Assembly (NCBI GenBank): GCA_039800205.1
Contig: JBDLRB010000241.1
Span: 1-57,970 of the forward strand
Direction of reading: 5' to 3'
Source: SYIM01 sp039800205
Lineage (GTDB): Bacteria > Pseudomonadota > Gammaproteobacteria > Burkholderiales > Burkholderiaceae_E
Length of the DNA: 57,970 bases
Translations under genes and position numbers: made by a program
The notes under the pieces: generated by a model
Databases searched by the model: none
What the model saw: only the letters and a program-made list of their open reading frames with translations
Told to the model about the DNA's origin: nothing
Part shown: positions 49,862 through 57,970 of the stretch, in pieces
Layout of the letters: each line of letters starts with the position of its first letter
How positions within the stretch are numbered: position 1 is the stretch's first letter

Positions 49862-52800
49862 TTGGTCGCCGCCAGTTGGCGGTTGCGGGCGTCAACGAGA
49901 CTGCGCTCGATGTTGAGTGCCGTGGCCTGCGCGCTGATCACGTTCAGAAAGCTCACGGTGCCGGCACGGTACTGGTCCAGCACCAGCGTCTGGGCGCGGC
50001 GGGCGGCAATCAGGCTTTCGGCCTGAAGCTGCGCCTGCCGGCCCAGCGCAGCGACCTGTACAAGACTGTCCTCGACCTCCTGCATCGCGCTCAGCACGAG
50101 TTGACGATATTGGGCGCTCGCTTGATCCAGGCTGGCCAGGGCGCTGTCCTGCGCGGCCCGACGCGCGCCACCGTCCAGAAGAGGCTGGAGCAATCGCGGC
50201 CCGATGGCCCAGACCAGGTTGGGCGCACTGAACAGTTCATCCAGATCCGGCGCACGCAGGCCGAGGCTCGTGCTGAGGGTGACGCTTGGGAAAAACGCAG
50301 CCTGCGCAACGCCGAGTCGGGCGTTGGCGGCGGCGACCCGGCGTTCGGCCGCCGCAATGTCGGGCCGTCGCTGGAGCAGTTGCGAGGGCAGGAGCTCGGG
50401 CACGCCGGGCGGCTCAGGAAGACGGGCCTGAGCGTCGACCTGAAACTGACTGGCCGTCCGCCCGGTCAAGGTGGCGAGCGCATGCTCCAGCACGCGTCTT
50501 GACGCGCGGATGTCCTCGAGCTGTGCCTGGGACGATTTCAATTGGGTCTGCGCCTGCGCGACGTCCGCAGCGGAGACCACGCCCGCCCGGTAACGGTCTT
50601 CGGTCAGTTGCAGCAGACGTCGATACGCCTCGACCGCGTTTTCAAGCAGTCCCGACTGAATCTCAGCCGCACGCATCGAAAAATAGGTCTGGGTCAGGGT
50701 GGCCTGCAAGGACAGCCGAACGGCCGACAGATCCAGGGCGCTCGCTGCCTCCTGGGCGGTCGCGGCCCGCACCGTCTGGCTGACCCGGCCCCACAGATCG
50801 AGCTCCCATTGTGTGGACAGTTCCGGACTGATCGTTGTCGTGGAGGCACCCGTGCTGGTCCGGCTTCGGGTCGCCGAAGCCGATGCATTGAGCGGCAGGC
50901 TGAGACTGGCCTGGCTGGCCGCGAGGGCAGCCCGAGCCACGCGGTACTGTGCCTCACTGGCTCGAAGCGTATGGTTGCCGGTCTGCAGCGCCGTCTGCAG
51001 TTGATCGAGCACGGGATCGTCGAAGACCCGCCACCAGCGATCCGGGATGGGCTGCCCCGGCTGCGCGGGCGAGAAGAGGCTCGTCTCCCTGAATCGCTCG
51101 GGCAGCTCGAGGGCGGGCCGGGTATAGGGAGGGGGCGTGGTGCAGCCACTGACGAAGAGCGCGCTGAGCGCGATCAGCCCGACCCATGCGATCGAACGCA
51201 GGCTCACTCCGGCCGACCCTGCATGGCCATTCGAGTCCGCCCGTTTCGACGGGTCTGCGAGGCTTTGCCACGAACGAAGGGCCAGACTGCGCAGCCGGTC
51301 GACCAGCACGTAAACGACCGGCGTCGAGTAGAGGGTCAGGAGCTGGCTGAGCAAGAGCCCGCCCACGACCGCAATACCGAGCGGCTGCCGCAACTCGGCC
51401 CCGTCGCCCGTGCCCAGTGCCAGGGGGACGGCGCCCAGGATGGCCGCGACCGTGGTCATCAGGATGGGGCGCAGACGGATCCGCGCGGCGGCATAGATGG
51501 CAGCGGCCGCGCTGCAGCCGCTGCGGCGCTGCCGTGCAATGGCAAAGTCGATCATCATGATGGCGTTTTTCTTGACGATTCCGATCAGAAGAATCACTGC
51601 GATCAGTGCAATCACGGAGAACTCGGTATTGAACCACTTGAGCGCAATCAATGCGCCGACGCCCGCTGAGGGCAAGGTCGACAGGATGGTGATCGGATGG
51701 ATCAGGCTCTCATAAAGCACACCCAGGACCAGATAGATTGTGACCAGCGCGGCGAGAATCAGCAGCGGTTGGCTCGCCAGTGACTGAGCGAAGGCGCCAG
51801 CTGTGCCCTGGAAGGTGCCCCGGATCGACGTGGGGGCGCCGATGCGCGCGATCGCGTCACGCACCGCGTCGCTGGCCTCGGACAGCGCGACTCCGGGCGC
51901 CAGATTGAAGCTGATCGTGGTGGCGGGTGTACCGGACTGGTGTGCGACTGATAAGGGCGCCGCCGAGTTCTCGATTCGTGCGAAGTCTGTGATGGGGATC
52001 AGTTTTCCACTCGACGAAACGAACTGCAGGCTCCGCAGGCTTTCCGGGCTTTGCAGAAACTCCGGGAGTAATTCGAGCACGATCCGGTACTGGTTCAGCG
52101 GGTTGTAGATGACGCCGACGGGCCGCTGGGCAAAGGCATTGTTGAGCGTGGCATCGATTGCCCGGACGGACAGCCCGAGCCGGGCGATGGCCTCGCGATC
52201 CAGCACCAGGGTGGTTTGCCGCCCCCGGTCCTGGACGTCACTGTCGACGTCAACAATCTGCGGAAGGTCGGCCATCGCGCGTCGGATCGGTCCCGACCAT
52301 TCGCGCAAAGTCTCAAGCTCATCGGACTGCAGGGTGAACTGGTACTGTGAGCTCGCCTGCCGTCCACCCACGCGAATATCCTGAACCGGCACCATGAAGA
52401 GCGTCGCACCGGGCTCACGGGCCAGCTTCATCCGAAGCCGCGCAACGACCTGCGCGGCCGACTCCTTGCGCTCGCTCAATGGCTTCAGTGCCATGAACAT
52501 CTGCGCCGCATTGCGCGCGCCCCCACCCGTGAAACCCGTGACGGACTCGACGGCTGGGTCGGCGCGGACGATCTCGAGAAATCGCTCGAGCCGCTGCTGC
52601 ATCGCCTGAAAGGATGTGGCCTGGTCGGCGCGGATGAAGCCGACAACCCGCCCGGTATCCTGTTGTGGAAAAAAGCCCTTCGGGATCGTTCGATACAGCT
52701 GCACATTCAGCGCGATCACGCCGATCAAAGCGAGCAGGATCACGGGTTGTGCACGCAAGGCCCAGGCGAGCGAGCGATGGTAGGCCACCTGGAACAAACG

Positions 52801-54363
52801 ATTGATGCCGGCCAGCAGGCGCGCCAGCCACCCGCGCTCGCCGCGCGGCGGTTCGCGCTTCAGCAGCACTGCGCACATCATGGGCGTCGTGGTCAGCGAA
52901 ATGATCATCGACACCAGGATGGCAACCGACAACACGATCGCGAACTCGCGGAACAGGCGGCCGACGATTCCACCCATCATCAGGATCGGGATGAAGACCG
53001 CGATCAGGGACAGACTGATCGAGACAACGGTAAAAGCGATTTCGCGGGTGCCGTCGAGCGTCGCCTGAAGGATCGATTTGCCTCGTTCGACATGCCGCGA
53101 AATATTTTCGAGTACAACGATGGCGTCATCGACGACAAAGCCGGTGGCGACGGTGAGCGCCATCAGGGACAGGTTGTCCAGGCTGAATCCGGCCAGGTAC
53201 ATGACGCCGAAGGTCCCTGCGAGCGATACCGGGACTGCGACGCTGGGGATCAGCGCCGCGCGCACGTTACGGAGGAAAAGAAAAACAACCATGATCACGA
53301 GTCCCACCGAGATGGCGAGCGCCCGCTGGATTTCCTTGAGCGAGGCCCGGATCGTCGGCGTTCGGTCCGACATGACCTCGAGGTCGATGGCCGCGGGAAT
53401 CGAAGCCTGAAGTTTTGGAAGCAGGGCGCGCACGCGATCGACCGCATCGATGATGTTGGCGCCCGGTTGCTTGTAGAGCATCAACAGAATGGCCGGTCGG
53501 CCATTGGCGACCCCATGGTTGCGGACGTCCTGGACGGAGTCGCTGACCCGGGCGACGTCAGAAAGCGTCACGGCATTGCCGTTGCGATAGCGGATGATCA
53601 GGGGGGCGAAGTCCGCGGCTTGCCGTGCCTGGTCATTGGCCGAGATCTGCCAGTGTCTGGAGCCATCATCGATCGCGCCCTTGGGGCGGTTACTGTGGCT
53701 GGACACCAGAGCGACCCGAATATCTTCGAGCGAGATACCGCTTGCGGCCAGGCGATTGGGATCCGCCTGCACGCGGACCGCAGGCAGCGCACCGCCGCCA
53801 ATCACGACATTGCCGATCCCATCGACCTGCGCCAGGCTTTGCGCCATGACGGTCGAGGCTGCGTCGTACATCTGCCCGCGCGACAACACCTCTGAGGTCA
53901 TGGCCAGGATCATGATCGGCGCGTCGGCGGGATTCACCTTCCGATATGTCGGATTGTTCGGCAGGTCGGAGGGCAGCAGGGTTCGGGCCGCGTTGATGGC
54001 AGCCTGGACTTCGCGGGCTGCCGAATTGATATTACGATCGAGTGCGAACTGGACCACCACCCGGGTGCTGCCCTGCGACGACGATGAGGTGATTTCGGTC
54101 ACCCCGGCAATTGCGCCGAGGCTCCGCTCGAGCGGCGTTGCGACGCTTTTCGCCATCGTCTCGGGGCTGGCCCCGGGCAGCGATGCCGAGACTGAAATCG
54201 TAGGGAACTCGACCTGCGGCAGCGGCGCAACGGGCAACAGAAAATAGGCAATGGCACCGGCCAGCGCAATACCCAGCGTCAGCAAGGTCGTGCCCACCGG
54301 TCGCAGGATGAAGAGCGCCAGAGCACCCGAATGCGGGACCTCTCGAGGCGTATGCGGGCTCAT
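49768..54363 (-). CDS. RND efflux permease (MdtC/MuxC-like) fused in frame to NodT-type outer-membrane factor
   Basis: A single 1531-residue frame. Residues 1-~1030 are an RND inner-membrane pump (ILRPVGTTLLTLGIALAGAIAYFLLPVAPLPQVEFP at the start, ATGFVVDDAIVVLENISRHVERG near 405, and a second set of helices from ~865). From residue 1053 the sequence is an outer-membrane factor with a complete lipoprotein signal, LRSIAWVGLIALSALFVSGC then TTPPPYTRP, and a TolC-like body (TQWELDLWGR). No stop separates the two. A GTG at 51207 gives a normal 479-aa OMF by itself. The start overlaps muxB by 4 bp. Confidence 0.88.
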   Translation of the reverse strand: MSPHTPREVPHSGALALFILRPVGTTLLTLGIALAGAIAYFLLPVAPLPQVEFPTISVSASLPGASPETMAKSVATPLERSLGAIAGVTEITSSSSQGSTRVVVQFALDRNINSAAREVQAAINAARTLLPSDLPNNPTYRKVNPADAPIMILAMTSEVLSRGQMYDAASTVMAQSLAQVDGIGNVVIGGGALPAVRVQADPNRLAASGISLEDIRVALVSSHSNRPKGAIDDGSRHWQISANDQARQAADFAPLIIRYRNGNAVTLSDVARVSDSVQDVRNHGVANGRPAILLMLYKQPGANIIDAVDRVRALLPKLQASIPAAIDLEVMSDRTPTIRASLKEIQRALAISVGLVIMVVFLFLRNVRAALIPSVAVPVSLAGTFGVMYLAGFSLDNLSLMALTVATGFVVDDAIVVLENISRHVERGKSILQATLDGTREIAFTVVSISLSLIAVFIPILMMGGIVGRLFREFAIVLSVAILVSMIISLTTTPMMCAVLLKREPPRGERGWLARLLAGINRLFQVAYHRSLAWALRAQPVILLALIGVIALNVQLYRTIPKGFFPQQDTGRVVGFIRADQATSFQAMQQRLERFLEIVRADPAVESVTGFTGGGARNAAQMFMALKPLSERKESAAQVVARLRMKLAREPGATLFMVPVQDIRVGGRQASSQYQFTLQSDELETLREWSGPIRRAMADLPQIVDVDSDVQDRGRQTTLVLDREAIARLGLSVRAIDATLNNAFAQRPVGVIYNPLNQYRIVLELLPEFLQSPESLRSLQFVSSSGKLIPITDFARIENSAAPLSVAHQSGTPATTISFNLAPGVALSEASDAVRDAIARIGAPTSIRGTFQGTAGAFAQSLASQPLLILAALVTIYLVLGVLYESLIHPITILSTLPSAGVGALIALKWFNTEFSVIALIAVILLIGIVKKNAIMMIDFAIARQRRSGCSAAAAIYAAARIRLRPILMTTVAAILGAVPLALGTGDGAELRQPLGIAVVGGLLLSQLLTLYSTPVVYVLVDRLRSLALRSWQSLADPSKRADSNGHAGSAGVSLRSIAWVGLIALSALFVSGCTTPPPYTRPALELPERFRETSLFSPAQPGQPIPDRWWRVFDDPVLDQLQTALQTGNHTLRASEAQYRVARAALAASQASLSLPLNASASATRSRTSTGASTTTISPELSTQWELDLWGRVSQTVRAATAQEAASALDLSAVRLSLQATLTQTYFSMRAAEIQSGLLENAVEAYRRLLQLTEDRYRAGVVSAADVAQAQTQLKSSQAQLEDIRASRRVLEHALATLTGRTASQFQVDAQARLPEPPGVPELLPSQLLQRRPDIAAAERRVAAANARLGVAQAAFFPSVTLSTSLGLRAPDLDELFSAPNLVWAIGPRLLQPLLDGGARRAAQDSALASLDQASAQYRQLVLSAMQEVEDSLVQVAALGRQAQLQAESLIAARRAQTLVLDQYRAGTVSFLNVISAQATALNIERSLVDARNRQLAATNQLLKQLAGGWTPEARSPAMTPPRRPGSTEP
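51205..51207 (-). other. Internal GTG: possible separate start of the outer-membrane factor
   Basis: GTG at 51207 is in frame with the fused gene and is followed immediately by a lipoprotein signal peptide with lipobox VSGC. The GGCCGGA just before it is a poor to moderate ribosome-binding site. It would yield a NodT-family lipoprotein of usual length. Confidence 0.45.
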
Positions 54364-57300
54364 GGGTGGGGCCGCGGCGATTGGATCGGTACCCGCTCGA
54401 CCTTCGCGAGCCGCGAAAAACGCAGGTAGATCACGGGCGTGGTGTATAGCGTAAGCAACTGGCTGACGAGCAGGCCCCCGACCAGCGTGACGCCAAGCGG
54501 TTGCCTCAGTTCACTGCCCCAACCACTGCCCAGCATCAGGGGCAAGGCGCCCACCACTGCGGCAAGGGTGGTCATCAGGATCGGCCGAAAGCGCAGGATC
54601 GCCGCTTGATGGATGGCATCCCGGGCCGAGAGCCCGTGCTCACGCTGCGCGACCAGGGCAAAGTCGACCATCAGGATGCCGTTTTTCTTCACGATTCCGA
54701 TCAGCAGGATGATGCCGATCACGGCGATCAGATCCAGGTCGGCCGGCCAGGCGATCAAGGCGAGCAGCGCACCCAGCGCGGCCGACGGCAGCGTGGACAG
54801 GATCGTGAGCGGATGGATGAAGCTCTCGTACAGTACGCCAAGAACGATATACATCGTGACGATCGCCGCCAGGATCAAGAGCAGCGAGTCCCGCAGCGAC
54901 GCCTGGAAGGCCAAGGCGGCTCCCTGGAAGGTCAGGTCGACGGCCGGGGGCCAGTCCATGGCGCCCCGGGTGGCTTCGATCGCAGCGACGGCCTGCCCGA
55001 GGGACGCCCCCGGAGCCGTGTTGAAAGACAGCGAGACCGCGGGAAACTGCCCGACGTGTTGAATGGCCAGATGCCCGGGGCGTTCGCTGATCCGGGCCAC
55101 CGCGCTCAGCGGAATCTGTGCGCCGCCTGCGCCCGGCACGTAAAGCACATCGAGGGCGGCGAGCCCCTGCCGAAACTGCGGCGCGATCTCAAGCACCACA
55201 CGGTACTGGTTTGATTGGGTGAACAGGGTGGAGACCAGGCGCTGTCCGAACGCGTTGTAGAGCGTGTTGCTGATGGCCGCGACCGTGACCCCAAGCCGCG
55301 ATGCAGCGGCCCGGTCGATGTCCACATGGGCACGAAGTCCCCGGTCCAGCAGATCTGAGCTGACATCGGTCAGCAGCGGCTCCTCGCGCAGCCGGGCCAG
55401 GAGTGTGGTGGCCGTCTCGAACAGGGACTGCGCGTTGGGCGAACTGAGGAGCAGTTGGTATTGGGTTCGCGCGACCCGCTCCTCGACGGTCAATTCCTGC
55501 ACGGGCTGAAGGAAGAGCGTCATTCCGGGAATCTGCCCCGCCCGATCCGAGAGACGACGGACAATTGCGGAGAGGGAATCGCCGCGACGCTCGGCTCGTG
55601 GTTTCAGATTGATCAGCATCCGACCGGTATTGAGGGTCGGATTATTGCCGTCGACCCCGATGAACGAGGTGAGGCGATCAACGGCGGGGTCTTCGAGAAG
55701 TGCCTCGGCCAGGGCTTGTTGGCGTTCAGCCATGGCGCGAAATGAGGTGGATTGCGTGGCCTCGGTCACCGCCTGGATGACGCCGGTGTCCTGAGTCGGG
55801 AAAAAGCCCTTGGGTGCCCAGACGTAGAGGCCGACCGTTGCGATGATCGTTGCGATGAACAACAACAGGGTGAGCGCGTCGCGCCGCAGAACGCGGTCGA
55901 GGCTGCGTCCGTATGCTGCGATGATCCCGTCCATCAGCCGCTCGGCTCGCGCGCTCCATCCAGAGGACGCATGCTGCGGGTCCCGACCCAGCCACCGCGC
56001 GCAGAGCATGGGCGTCAGGGTCAACGATACGACAGCCGACAAGAGGATCGCGACGGCCATCGTGACTGCAAATTCGTGGAACAGGCGACCGACCACATCG
56101 CGCATGAAGAGCAGTGGAATCAGTACGGCGATCAGCGAAATGGTGAGTGAAATGATGGTGAAACCGATTTCGCGAGCACCGTCGAGCGCAGCTTCGCGCG
56201 GTGTCTTGCCCGATTCGACATGACGCGCGATGTTTTCGATCATCACGATTGCGTCATCGACGACGAAGCCGGTGGCGATGGTCAGCGCCATCAGCGTGAG
56301 GTTGTTGATCGAGAACCCGGCCAGGTGCATGATCGCAAACGTTCCGATCAGTGAGAGCGGAACGGCGATGCTTGGAATCAGGGTCGCCCGCGCGCTTCGA
56401 AGGAAGACGAAGATCACCGTCACGACCAGCGCGACGGCAAACAGCAGCTCGATCTGTACATCGCGCACCGATGCCCGGATGGTCACGGTTCGATCGGTCA
56501 TGACTTGCACATCGAGCGATGCGGGCAAGGTCGACTGCAGACGAGGGAGCAGTGCGCGTACGCGATCGACCGTGCCGATCACGTTTGCACCGGGTTGTCG
56601 GTGGATGTTGAGAATGACCGCTGGATTGCGGTCTGCCCAGGCGGCCAGGCGGAGATTCTCGGCATCCTCGACCACGTTGGCCACATCGGACAGGCGGATT
56701 GGGCGGCCACTGCGCCAGGCGAGGATCAGCACCGCATAGTCATCTGCCGATCGCAGCTGGTCATTGGCATCGATGGTCGATGCCTGAGCCGGACCATCAA
56801 AGCTGCCCTTGGCCTGATTGACGTTGGCTGCATTGGTTATCACTCGAAGGTCTTCGAGCGACAGTCGCGCTGCGGCGAGGGCGGCCGGATTGACCTGAAT
56901 CCGCACGGCTGGCCGCTGGCCGCCGGTGGTTGCCACCAGGCCAACGCCTGTGACTTGAGAGAGCTTGGGAGCCAGACGGTTCTCGACCAGGTCGTTGACG
57001 CGCACGAGTGGCAGAGACGGAGAACTGATGGCAAGGGTCAGGATCGGCGCGTCGGCTGGGTTGAACTTCCGATAGATGGGCGGCATCGGCAGGTCGCCGG
57101 GGAGCAGGTTGCTGCCCGAATTGATGGCCGCCTGGACCTGCTGTTCGGCCACATCCAGGCGCATCGAGAGCGAGAATCTCAGGGTGATGACGGATGCGCC
57201 GCCGGAACTGATCGAGGACATCTGTTCGAGTCCCGGCATCTGTCCGAACTGTCGCTCGAGTGGAGCGGTCACGGCCGAAGCCATCACATCCGGACCCGCA

Positions 57301-57458
57301 CCGGGGTACAGCGTGGTGACCTGAATCGTCGGATAGTCCACCTCAGGCAGGGCCGAGACGGGTAGAACACGCCAGCCCAGGGCGCCTGCGATCAGCAGGG
57401 CGACCATCAGCAAAGAGGTCGCAACCGGTCGCAGGATGAAGATCCGCGACAGATTCAT
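54360..57458 (-). CDS. RND efflux permease (MdtB/MuxB-like)
   Basis: A full-length 1032-aa RND transporter. It begins MNLSRIFILRPVATSLLMVALLIAGALGW and has ATGFVVDDAIVMIENIARHVESGKTP near residue 397 (helix 4 Asp pair for proton relay), and GIILLIGIVKKNGILMVDFAL near 915. In MdtABC/MuxABC systems two different RND subunits form a heterotrimer; this is the first and the fused gene carries the second. It overlaps the adaptor gene and the next permease gene by 4 bp each. Confidence 0.93.
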   Translation of the reverse strand: MNLSRIFILRPVATSLLMVALLIAGALGWRVLPVSALPEVDYPTIQVTTLYPGAGPDVMASAVTAPLERQFGQMPGLEQMSSISSGGASVITLRFSLSMRLDVAEQQVQAAINSGSNLLPGDLPMPPIYRKFNPADAPILTLAISSPSLPLVRVNDLVENRLAPKLSQVTGVGLVATTGGQRPAVRIQVNPAALAAARLSLEDLRVITNAANVNQAKGSFDGPAQASTIDANDQLRSADDYAVLILAWRSGRPIRLSDVANVVEDAENLRLAAWADRNPAVILNIHRQPGANVIGTVDRVRALLPRLQSTLPASLDVQVMTDRTVTIRASVRDVQIELLFAVALVVTVIFVFLRSARATLIPSIAVPLSLIGTFAIMHLAGFSINNLTLMALTIATGFVVDDAIVMIENIARHVESGKTPREAALDGAREIGFTIISLTISLIAVLIPLLFMRDVVGRLFHEFAVTMAVAILLSAVVSLTLTPMLCARWLGRDPQHASSGWSARAERLMDGIIAAYGRSLDRVLRRDALTLLLFIATIIATVGLYVWAPKGFFPTQDTGVIQAVTEATQSTSFRAMAERQQALAEALLEDPAVDRLTSFIGVDGNNPTLNTGRMLINLKPRAERRGDSLSAIVRRLSDRAGQIPGMTLFLQPVQELTVEERVARTQYQLLLSSPNAQSLFETATTLLARLREEPLLTDVSSDLLDRGLRAHVDIDRAAASRLGVTVAAISNTLYNAFGQRLVSTLFTQSNQYRVVLEIAPQFRQGLAALDVLYVPGAGGAQIPLSAVARISERPGHLAIQHVGQFPAVSLSFNTAPGASLGQAVAAIEATRGAMDWPPAVDLTFQGAALAFQASLRDSLLLILAAIVTMYIVLGVLYESFIHPLTILSTLPSAALGALLALIAWPADLDLIAVIGIILLIGIVKKNGILMVDFALVAQREHGLSARDAIHQAAILRFRPILMTTLAAVVGALPLMLGSGWGSELRQPLGVTLVGGLLVSQLLTLYTTPVIYLRFSRLAKVERVPIQSPRPHP

Positions 57459-57970
57459 GGCGAGGGCTGGGACTGCCGACGGGCCTGCATGCGCTGAATG
57501 AAGGCGGCGCGCTCCTCGGGCGTCATCGCCATGAATCGCTCCTGCACGGCCGGCGGCAGGCGGTCGAGCCAGGGAGGCCGTTCGGCGGAGCTGGCAAAGG
57601 GCGATGGGGCGGCCGTGCCGCCCGTCGGTACCGGGGCGGCAGGGGGCCCATTGCCCGGGCGGTTCGCTGCGGGCGTTCGCGGGACGATGACCTCGACGCG
57701 CGCGCCCGGACGCAGTCGGTCTGCGCCGTCAGTGACCACCTTGTCACCCGGCTGCAGACCCTCCGCCCGGATTGACACCCAGTCGCCGTCGCGTACACCG
57801 ACCTCGACCGGACGAAGCGCGACACTTCCCTGCCCACTGATCAGATAGACAAACGTACCCGAGGCGCCGCGCTGGATGGCGTTGGCGGGTGCGGCCAGCG
57901 CCTGCTCCAGGGTGTTCAGGAAGAGCCGGATATTGACGAACTGATTCGGGAACAAGGCGCCGTCCCGGTT
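57455..57970 (-). CDS. RND periplasmic adaptor (MdtA/MuxA-like), C-terminal part (partial)
   Basis: The gene continues past the right edge. The visible ~170 residues include FPNQFVNIRLFLNTLEQALAAPANAIQ and VYLISGQGSVALRPVEVGVRDGDWVSIRAEGLQPGDKVVTDGADRLRPGARVEV, typical of the beta-barrel and membrane-proximal domains of HlyD-type adaptors. The last ~70 residues are a Pro/Ala-rich tail followed by a charged segment. It is the first gene of the efflux operon, 4-bp overlapped with the permease. Confidence 0.88.
   Translation of the reverse strand, partial: NRDGALFPNQFVNIRLFLNTLEQALAAPANAIQRGASGTFVYLISGQGSVALRPVEVGVRDGDWVSIRAEGLQPGDKVVTDGADRLRPGARVEVIVPRTPAANRPGNGPPAAPVPTGGTAAPSPFASSAERPPWLDRLPPAVQERFMAMTPEERAAFIQRMQARRQSQPSP

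Noticed and set aside
52663..53895. 410-residue plus-strand frame opposite the efflux permease
   Set aside because: Shadow of a conserved RND gene; no domain features.
1..57970. CRISPR arrays, insertion sequences, tRNA genes or attachment sites
   Set aside because: I saw no regularly spaced long repeats, transposase-like frames, cloverleaf sequences or duplicated att-like ends; a tool-based scan was not possible.

Overview
The window is a GC-rich chromosomal segment of a Gram-negative bacterium, most likely a betaproteobacterium of the Burkholderiales type. The evidence is gene order and content: rpsP-rimM-trmD-rplS followed by a CoA-type Nudix gene, a CobD/CbiB-like gene, rsgA, an M48 peptidase and orn; trxA, rho and rpmE; ffs-dnaX-ybaB-recR; carA-carB-greA; and yhbY/rlmE-ftsH-folP-glmM. 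TTG and GTG starts and 4-bp ATGA overlaps are common. I cannot name a genus from sequence alone. I saw no tRNA, rRNA operon, insertion sequence, prophage or CRISPR array.

Region 1 (1-26.4 kb) is core housekeeping: ribosome and tRNA maturation, transcription termination and elongation (rho, greA), DNA polymerase III tau (dnaX), the SRP RNA, recombination (recR), carbamoyl phosphate synthesis (carAB), 23S rRNA methylation (rlmE), membrane proteolysis (ftsH), folate (folP) and cell-wall precursor synthesis (glmM). A MATE exporter and an ArnT-like membrane glycosyltransferase are inserted after rpmE.

Region 2 (26.4-33.0 kb) is accessory: a methyltransferase with a small coiled-coil partner, then an operon running leftward with a TRAP transporter (dctP, dctQ, dctM), an isochorismatase-fold amidohydrolase and a PuuE-like deacetylase. 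It looks like uptake plus hydrolysis of a small amide or ureide-type organic acid. An ICMT-like membrane methyltransferase follows.

Region 3 (33.1-45.9 kb) is the most interesting part. It reads as a phosphate-starvation membrane-remodelling island. It holds a degenerate OmpR/PhoB-type regulator, OlsB (ornithine lipid), UgpBAEC (glycerol-3-phosphate import), an Agt-like glycolipid glycosyltransferase, a PlcP-type phospholipase C and a UDP-glucose dehydrogenase that could supply UDP-glucuronate for glucuronosyl-diacylglycerol. Three further enzymes have no assigned place in that scheme: a phosphatidylserine-decarboxylase homologue, a membrane-anchored class III aminotransferase and an Mpo1/DUF962-like membrane protein. 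By eye I find PhoB-box-like direct repeats (7-mers close to CTGTCAT, 11-bp period) before the regulator, olsB and all six genes of three successive divergent pairs (agt|Mpo1-like, aminotransferase|psd, plcP|ugd). This ties the unexplained enzymes to the known remodelling enzymes as one candidate regulon.

Region 4 (45.9-58.0 kb) carries an SDR with a substituted catalytic motif, an enoyl-CoA hydratase and two tandem TauD/TfdA dioxygenases. It ends with an MdtABC/MuxABC-type RND efflux operon in which the second RND permease and the outer-membrane factor form one uninterrupted reading frame. The adaptor gene runs off the right edge.
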